Assembly: GCA_021813835.1 (NCBI GenBank)
Contig: JAKAJJ010000017.1
Span: 1-10,057 of the forward strand
DNA length: 10,057 nt
DNA from: a bacterium
GTDB lineage: Bacteria; Patescibacteriota; Minisyncoccia; Phycocordibacterales; Phycocordibacteraceae
Reading direction: 5' to 3'
Position 1 is the stretch's first letter. Every line of letters starts with the position of its first letter. The notes beneath the pieces were generated by a model. The model was given only the letters and a program-made list of their open reading frames with translations, ran no database searches and was not told the origin of the DNA. The translations under genes and the position numbers were made by a program. This document shows, piece by piece, positions 5,474-10,057 of the stretch.

Positions 5474-7299
5474 AGGTCTCGCGCGCGTGGCTCCAGAAAT
5501 ATTTCAATGACCCGCTGCCGCCGGCGCGCGAACTCGCCGACGCTCTCACGTTCCACGCGTTCGAGATAGAAGAACACACGGACGATATGCTCGACGTGAA
5601 GGTCCTGCCGAACCGCGCGGCCGACTGCCTCTCGCACCGCGGGATCGCCAAAGAGCTTTCCGCCATCCTCGCCGTTCCGCTCGCGAACGACCCCCTTGCA
5701 GAAGGTGCCCTTCTGCGGGGATTCCCGGCGACGAGCGCGCTCGCGGTGGAGATCGAAGACCCGAAAAAGTGCCCGCGCTACGTCGGCGCCCTCGTGAAAG
5801 GCGTCGCGATCGGCCCCTCGCCCGACTGGCTCAAGAAAGCGCTCGAGGCCGTCGGAGCGCGCTCCGTCAACAACGTCGTGGACGCCACGAATTACGTGAT
5901 GCTCGACATCGGCCAGCCGCTCCACGCCTTCGACGCGGCGAAGCTCGCGGGGAAGGAGGGCCGGTATGCCGTCGGCGTGCGCGGCGCGAGAGCCGGCGAG
6001 AAGATCGCGACGCTCACGGGCGAAACGTACGAACTGCCGGAGAACGCGCTCCTCATCACGGACGCGCAGCGCGACCTGCCGGTCGGCATCGCCGGCATCA
6101 AGGGCGGCAAGGCGGCGGAGGTGGCGGGCGCGACGACGGACCTCGTCATCGAATCGGCGAATTTCGACGGCCCCTCCGTCCGCCGCGCGGCGCAGGCGCT
6201 CGCGCTCTTCACCGACGCGAGCGCGCGCTTCCAGAACCGGCCGTCGCCCGAACTCGCCGCGTACGGGATGCGCGATGTGCTCGCCCTCATCACGGACATC
6301 GCCGGTGGAGAAGTCGTGGGCGTCGTCGACGAATACCCGTCGCCCGCGCCCGCGCACCCGTCGGTGAAGGTGTCGCTCGCGCGCATCAACGGACTTCTCG
6401 GACGCGGACTCGAGGGAATGGCTCCGGTTGCCGACATCTTCAGCCGCCGTTTCGGCTTCTCCTCCGTGCCTGCCGGAGAAACGATTACCGTCACGCCGCC
6501 CTTCGAGCGCACCGACCTCGTGATTCCCGAAGACCTCGTCGAAGAGGTCGGCCGCATACTCGGCTACGATAGCGTGCCCTCGGCCGAACTGCCGCCCGCG
6601 GGCGAGGGCGACCAAGCGCGTTTCCGCGGCATCGAGCGGATGAAGGACCAGCTCGTCGAACAGGGCTTCACGGAGGTCTCGACGCAGTCATTCGCTCCGA
6701 AGGGCGACGTCGTGCTCGCCAATCCGCTCGACAAGACCAAGCCCGCGCTGCGCACCTCGCTTGAGGGCGGGCTCGCCGACGCGCTGAAGAAAGCGAAGGA
6801 GTACGCGCCGCTCACGCTTCCTCCCGGCGGGAAGCCGAGGATCTTCGAGGTCGGCGCGGTGTTCCCGAAGGGAGGAGAATATTTGGAACTTCGAGCTACG
6901 GAATCGTGTGTCGAGGCAGGACTGTCTGACGCGAAGTTTACCCGGCACCTTTCTGATGGTGTCGGGCTCGAGGAGTACGGCAAGGACTACGCCCCGAAGC
7001 GCTACGAACTCGGCGCGTACAAGCCGTTCTCGCCCTATCCGTTCATCGTGCGCGATGTCGCCGTGTGGGTGCCTTCTGGTACGGATTACGGACTTACGAT
7101 GTCCCTAATTCGCGGAAACGCCGGAGAGCTGCTTGTGCGCCTGGATCAATTCGACCGTTTTGAAAAGGAAGGGAAGGTCTCCTACGCGTTCCGGCTCGTA
7201 TTTCAGTCGTTCGAGCGCACGCTCACCGACGAGGAAGTGAACGGCGCTCTGGAAGCGGTCTGCGCCGCGCTTGCCGAAAAGGGCTTTGCGGTGCGTTAA
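5470..7299 (+). CDS. pheT: Phenylalanine-tRNA ligase beta subunit, lacking tRNA-binding OB domain
   Basis: PheT pairs with PheS, carries the editing site that hydrolyses mischarged Tyr-tRNA-Phe, and binds the tRNA anticodon. The 609-residue chain starts normally (MKVSRAWLQKYF) but passes at about residue 40 straight to LDVKVLPNRAADCLSHRGIAKEL, skipping the EMAP/OB tRNA-binding domain of about 110 residues found in 790-800-residue PheT. The B3/B4 editing domain is present (about 100-290): QPLHAFD (149-155), VIESA (226-230) and TDASARF (248-254) hold H152, E228, T248 and A250, the equivalents of the E. coli editing residues H261, E334, T354 and A356. B5 is at about 298-374 (PEDLVEEVGRILGYD). 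The catalytic-like fold (385-515) is shortened. The C terminus (518-609) is the FDX-ACB anticodon-binding domain. The 4-base overlap implies coupled translation with pheS. Confidence 0.94.
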   Translation: MKVSRAWLQKYFNDPLPPARELADALTFHAFEIEEHTDDMLDVKVLPNRAADCLSHRGIAKELSAILAVPLANDPLAEGALLRGFPATSALAVEIEDPKKCPRYVGALVKGVAIGPSPDWLKKALEAVGARSVNNVVDATNYVMLDIGQPLHAFDAAKLAGKEGRYAVGVRGARAGEKIATLTGETYELPENALLITDAQRDLPVGIAGIKGGKAAEVAGATTDLVIESANFDGPSVRRAAQALALFTDASARFQNRPSPELAAYGMRDVLALITDIAGGEVVGVVDEYPSPAPAHPSVKVSLARINGLLGRGLEGMAPVADIFSRRFGFSSVPAGETITVTPPFERTDLVIPEDLVEEVGRILGYDSVPSAELPPAGEGDQARFRGIERMKDQLVEQGFTEVSTQSFAPKGDVVLANPLDKTKPALRTSLEGGLADALKKAKEYAPLTLPPGGKPRIFEVGAVFPKGGEYLELRATESCVEAGLSDAKFTRHLSDGVGLEEYGKDYAPKRYELGAYKPFSPYPFIVRDVAVWVPSGTDYGLTMSLIRGNAGELLVRLDQFDRFEKEGKVSYAFRLVFQSFERTLTDEEVNGALEAVCAALAEKGFAVR

Positions 7300-7314
7300 A
7301 AAACGCCCGAACTG

Positions 7315-7323
7315 TGCTATACT
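7315..7323 (+). promoter_or_regulatory. Extended -10 promoter of gyrB
   Basis: TGCTATACT is an extended -10 (TGn plus TATACT) lying 15 bases after the pheT stop codon. Transcription would start near 7330, leaving an AT-rich leader of about 20 bases before the ATG at 7350. That leader contains no Shine-Dalgarno sequence at a useful distance. The -35 region is weak. Confidence 0.6.
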
Positions 7324-7349
7324 GGAAAGGCAATAAAGCGTTTATTTTT

Positions 7350-9476
7350 ATGGCTAAAAAGGCGAAAAACGAGGCAGGGAAGCGCGGCGCCCTTGGCGCC
7401 GCGGGCCATGTCCGCCACACTGCATCAAGTGTGACGGGCCATACCTATGACGCCTCCTCGATCACCGTCCTCGAGGGGCTCGAGCCGGTGCGGAAGCGTC
7501 CGGGAATGTACATCGGGACGACCGGTCCCGAGGGCCTCCACCACCTCGTGTGGGAAATTTTCGATAACGCGCGCGACGAGGCGATGGGCGGGCACGCGGA
7601 CGACATCGAGGTCGCGCTCCTGCCCGGCGGCTCCGTGCGGGTCGCGGACAACGGCCGTGGCGTGCCGGTCGGCATCCATCCGAAGACGAAGGTCTCGGCG
7701 CTCGAGACGATCATGACGACGCTCCACGCCGGCGGGAAGTTCGGCGGCGCGGAATCGGGATATACGGTCTCGGGCGGCCTCCACGGCGTCGGCGCCTCCG
7801 TGGTCAACGCGCTCTCGGCGCACACGACGGTGACGGTCCACACGGATGGCGGCATCCACCGCCAGGAATACAAAATCGGCAAGCCGCTTGCGAAGGTGAA
7901 GAAGATTGGCACGACGAAACTCCACGGCACCATCGTGAAGTTCACGCCGGACACCTCGATCTTCACGGACGGCATCGAGTGGAACTGGGAGAAGATCATC
8001 GCGCACCTGCGCCAGCAGGCGTACCTCGTGAAGGGCGTGCGCATCACCGTCATCGACGCGCGTGCGCTCCCGGCCGTCGCGGACGAGGACTGCTTCACCC
8101 TGCGCGAGCTCGCGCTCCCCGCGCCGTCGATGACTTTTTACTTCGAGGGCGGTCTGAGATCGCTCGTCGCGTTCTACAACAAGCACCAGGAGCCGATCCA
8201 TAAGAATATCTTCTACGTCGACCGCGCGGAGGGCGGCGTCGCGGTCGAAGTCGCGCTCCAGTACGTGGACGACATCACGCCGAGGATCACCGCCTTCGCG
8301 AACAACACCTACAACGCCGAAGGCGGCACGCACGTGACCGGCTTCAAGACCGCGCTCACGCGCACCCTCAACACCTACGGCCGCACGGCCAACATCCTCA
8401 AGGAAAAGGACGAGAACTTCACCGGCGACGACGTGCTCGAGGGCATCACCGCCGTCATTTCGGTCAAACTGCGGGAAATCCAGTTCGAAGGGCAGACGAA
8501 GGCGAAGCTCGGCTCAATGGAGGCGCAGGGCGCGGTCGCGACCGCGTTCGGCGACGCCTTCGCCGCATTCCTCGAGGAGAATCCCGACGACGCGCGCGCC
8601 ATCGTGAACAAGGTCCTCCTCGCCCTGAAAGCGCGCAAGGCGGCGAAGGCGGCGAAGGACTCGGTGCTCCGCAAGGGAGCCCTTGAGGGGATGACGCTTC
8701 CCGGCAAGCTCGCCGACTGCCAGGTGAAGAACGCCGAGGAAGCCGAACTGTTCATCGTCGAGGGCGATTCGGCGGGCGGGTCGAGCAAGCAGGGCCGCGA
8801 CCGCCGCACGCAGGCCATCCTCCCCTTGCGCGGCAAGATCCTGAACGTGGAGCGCGCCCGCATCGACCGCATGCTCGCCTCGGCCGAGATCCGCGCGCTC
8901 GTCGTCGCGCTCGGCACCGCCATCGGGGACGTCTTCGATATTTCCAAACTCCGCTACCACAAGATCGTCATCGCGACCGATGCCGACGTGGACGGCGCGC
9001 ACATCCGCACCCTCCTCCTCACGCTCCTCTACCGCCATTTCCGGCCCATCATCGAGGGCGGGTTCGTCTACATCGCCCAGCCGCCGCTCTATAAGATTTC
9101 GAAAGGGAAGGCCGTTGCGTATGCCTACTCGGACAAGGAGAAGGAAGCCGTACTGAAAGAGCTCGGCGTCGCGCCCGAGGAGGTTTCCGAGAATCCGACG
9201 GAGGGCGAGGGGCCGGCGGAAGAAAATGAAGGGGAAGTCATGGCCGCGAAGAAACCGACCAAGGTGAACATTCAGCGCTACAAGGGCCTCGGCGAAATGA
9301 ACCCGTCGGAACTGTGGGAAACGACGATGGATCCGGCGCGGCGCGTCCTCAAGCGCGTCACCATCGAGGACGCGGAGGCGGCCGACCGCATCTTCGACAT
9401 CCTGATGGGCACGGATGTCGCGAGCAGGAAGAGCTTCATCCAGTCGAACGCGAAGTTCGCGACGCTCGACGTCTAG
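7350..9476 (+). CDS. gyrB: DNA gyrase subunit B
   Basis: GyrB is the ATPase subunit of gyrase, which with GyrA introduces negative supercoils. The 708-residue chain contains the GHKL ATPase: RKRPGMYIG (48-56), FDNARDEA (71-78, N73 binds Mg-ATP), VADNGRGVP (98-106), the ATP lid GGLHGVGASVVNAL (142-155) and the transducer lysine in QTKAKLGS (382-389). The TOPRIM domain has EGDSAGGSSKQGRDR (471-485), PLRGKILNVE (492-501) and DADVDGAHIRT (544-554). The C terminus has QRYKGLGEMNP (642-652), typical of GyrB. ParE is less likely because of these signatures, but no second copy is visible for comparison. The ATG at 7350 is chosen because an upstream GTG (7314) overlaps the -10 element. A basic tail of about 31 residues precedes the conserved start (HTYDASSITVLEGLE), and an acidic linker (604-630) precedes the C-terminal motif. 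It ends with TAG. Confidence 0.95.
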   Translation: MAKKAKNEAGKRGALGAAGHVRHTASSVTGHTYDASSITVLEGLEPVRKRPGMYIGTTGPEGLHHLVWEIFDNARDEAMGGHADDIEVALLPGGSVRVADNGRGVPVGIHPKTKVSALETIMTTLHAGGKFGGAESGYTVSGGLHGVGASVVNALSAHTTVTVHTDGGIHRQEYKIGKPLAKVKKIGTTKLHGTIVKFTPDTSIFTDGIEWNWEKIIAHLRQQAYLVKGVRITVIDARALPAVADEDCFTLRELALPAPSMTFYFEGGLRSLVAFYNKHQEPIHKNIFYVDRAEGGVAVEVALQYVDDITPRITAFANNTYNAEGGTHVTGFKTALTRTLNTYGRTANILKEKDENFTGDDVLEGITAVISVKLREIQFEGQTKAKLGSMEAQGAVATAFGDAFAAFLEENPDDARAIVNKVLLALKARKAAKAAKDSVLRKGALEGMTLPGKLADCQVKNAEEAELFIVEGDSAGGSSKQGRDRRTQAILPLRGKILNVERARIDRMLASAEIRALVVALGTAIGDVFDISKLRYHKIVIATDADVDGAHIRTLLLTLLYRHFRPIIEGGFVYIAQPPLYKISKGKAVAYAYSDKEKEAVLKELGVAPEEVSENPTEGEGPAEENEGEVMAAKKPTKVNIQRYKGLGEMNPSELWETTMDPARRVLKRVTIEDAEAADRIFDILMGTDVASRKSFIQSNAKFATLDV
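7384..7433. repeat. Two adjacent stem-loops inside the 5' end of gyrB
   Basis: GCGGCGCC (7384-7391) pairs perfectly with GGCGCCGC (7395-7402) around CTT. CACACT (7416-7421) pairs with AGTGTG (7428-7433) around GCATCA. Both lie within the codons of the non-conserved N-terminal tail of GyrB. They could fold in the mRNA; a regulatory role is unproven. Confidence 0.6.
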
Positions 9477-9641
9477 AACGCTCGCGACCGTTCCTTGAGG
9501 AGTACGCGTCGCCGCCCCTGCGCGGCGGCGCGCTCACTCTCGGCTCGCAAATGGCGCCACGGCTTCTTTACTGTGTCGCCATTACCATGCTGCTTCGCCT
9601 CCGAGAGCCTCCTCTCGGAACGGCCGCTCACGCGGTACGCG
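9477..9641. other. Hairpin-rich gap between convergent gyrB and CARDB-like gene
   Basis: Three inverted repeats occur. CGCCGCC/GGCGGCG (9510-9516, 9524-9530) has a 7-base loop. AATGGCG/CGCCATT (9550-9556, 9577-9583) is extended inward by CAC/GTG (9558-9560, 9573-9575) after one mismatch. CCGAGAG/CTCTCGG (9601-9607, 9612-9618) has a 4-base loop. None is followed by a T-run on either strand. A second CTCTCGG at 9537-9543 could compete for 9601-9607. I see no convincing coding frame; the region probably serves as a two-way transcription end. Confidence 0.55.
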
Positions 9642-10057
9642 CTAGGAGCCGAGGATGGTGAGTTTGGCGGACGCGCTGTCGTTTTGCGTATTCGATTCGG
9701 GAATCGCGCGGTCGAAGTTCGCGGTGATGGAAATGGTCTGGTTCGCGCCCTTGTTCGCCTGGTCGAAGCCGAGCGTGTACTCAATGCTGTCGCCCGGATA
9801 GAGCGCCTGCTGGGTCTGGGATTGGTAGACGTACGCCGTCTGAGTGGGGATGGAGGCGCTCCAGCGCCACGGGCCGGCCGTCCCCGCCCCGATGTTCTTG
9901 ATGACGAACTTTACCGCGGGACGGCTGCCGGCGGGAACGGTCGAGGACGCGACGAACGAGTCCGCAGACGTGGTCGCGAGGTAGCCGACGGCAGTGATGT
10001 CCACGACGAGGTCGGGAAGGCCGCCAGGCGCCGCGGCCGTCGTCGTCGCGCCGCCGA
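9642..10057 (-). CDS. CARDB-like beta-sandwich protein, C-terminal part only
   Basis: The gene runs leftward and is open to the window edge, so its start and any signal peptide lie outside. The visible 137 or so residues begin with a low-complexity Gly/Ala/Thr/Pro linker (GGATTTAAAPGG). LPDLVVDITAVG follows, the usual opening strand of a CARDB domain (a cell-adhesion-related immunoglobulin-like beta-sandwich). Further pattern support comes from VKFVIKNIGAGTAGPWRW, LYPGDSIEYTLGF and ITANFDRAIPESNTQNDSA, matching the conserved shape 'N.G...a', 'l.pG....' and 'D....i.E.nE.NN'. The protein ends SAKLTILGS with TAG at 9642-9644. A GTG at 10004 is internal, because homology to the domain starts before it. 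The linker and domain suggest a surface-exposed or exported protein; ligand and partner are unknown. Confidence 0.75.
   Translation of the reverse strand, partial: GGATTTAAAPGGLPDLVVDITAVGYLATTSADSFVASSTVPAGSRPAVKFVIKNIGAGTAGPWRWSASIPTQTAYVYQSQTQQALYPGDSIEYTLGFDQANKGANQTISITANFDRAIPESNTQNDSASAKLTILGS

Noticed and set aside
5212..6615. A 467-codon open frame on the minus strand
   Set aside because: Antisense to pheS and pheT, which are unambiguous; composition is Arg/Asp/Val-rich noise of a GC-rich genome.
7425..8333. A 302-codon open frame on the minus strand
   Set aside because: Antisense to the conserved ATPase region of gyrB with no motif of its own.

Overview
This is a GC-rich, gene-dense bacterial window made mostly of information-processing genes, most likely from a Candidate Phyla Radiation (Patescibacteria/Parcubacteria-type) genome. 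The grounds are the stripped-down forms of several housekeeping proteins: PheS lacks its N-terminal coiled coil, PheT lacks the tRNA-binding OB domain, and EF-Ts has only one core domain. Short promoters also sit almost on top of start codons without Shine-Dalgarno sequences, and small membrane proteins of no recognised family lie between core genes. The lineage is inferred from these features, not from a search. TGA ends pheS, so the UGA-glycine code of some CPR groups is not used here.

Layout. 1-717 (+): 3' two thirds of prfA (release factor RF1), cut by the window edge. 718-873: intergenic region with a very long, almost perfect inverted repeat (726-819), then a promoter for rpsB. 874-2625 (+): rpsB (ribosomal protein S2), tsf (EF-Ts, with its own -10 element) and a small single-pass membrane protein. 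2651-2726 (+): tRNA-Thr(UGU) with encoded CCA. 2791-4725 (-): a two-gene operon, read right to left, of a processive GT2-type membrane glycosyltransferase and a membrane-anchored thioredoxin-fold protein with a CGDC motif. 4733-4753: two back-to-back extended -10 elements forming a palindrome that drives the glycosyltransferase leftward and pheS rightward. 4760-7299 (+): pheS-pheT, overlapping by 4 bases. 7350-9476 (+): gyrB. 9477-9641: hairpin-rich gap between convergent genes. 9642-10057 (-): C-terminal part of a probable surface/exported protein with a CARDB-like beta-sandwich, cut by the window edge.

Working together: RF1, S2, EF-Ts, tRNA-Thr and PheRS serve translation, and GyrB is the ATPase subunit of DNA gyrase. 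The leftward operon and the last gene appear to serve the cell envelope. No CRISPR array, transposase, prophage or defence system is visible. The points most worth a second look are the 726-819 palindrome, the overlapping divergent promoter, the apparent leaderless initiation and the minimal PheRS.
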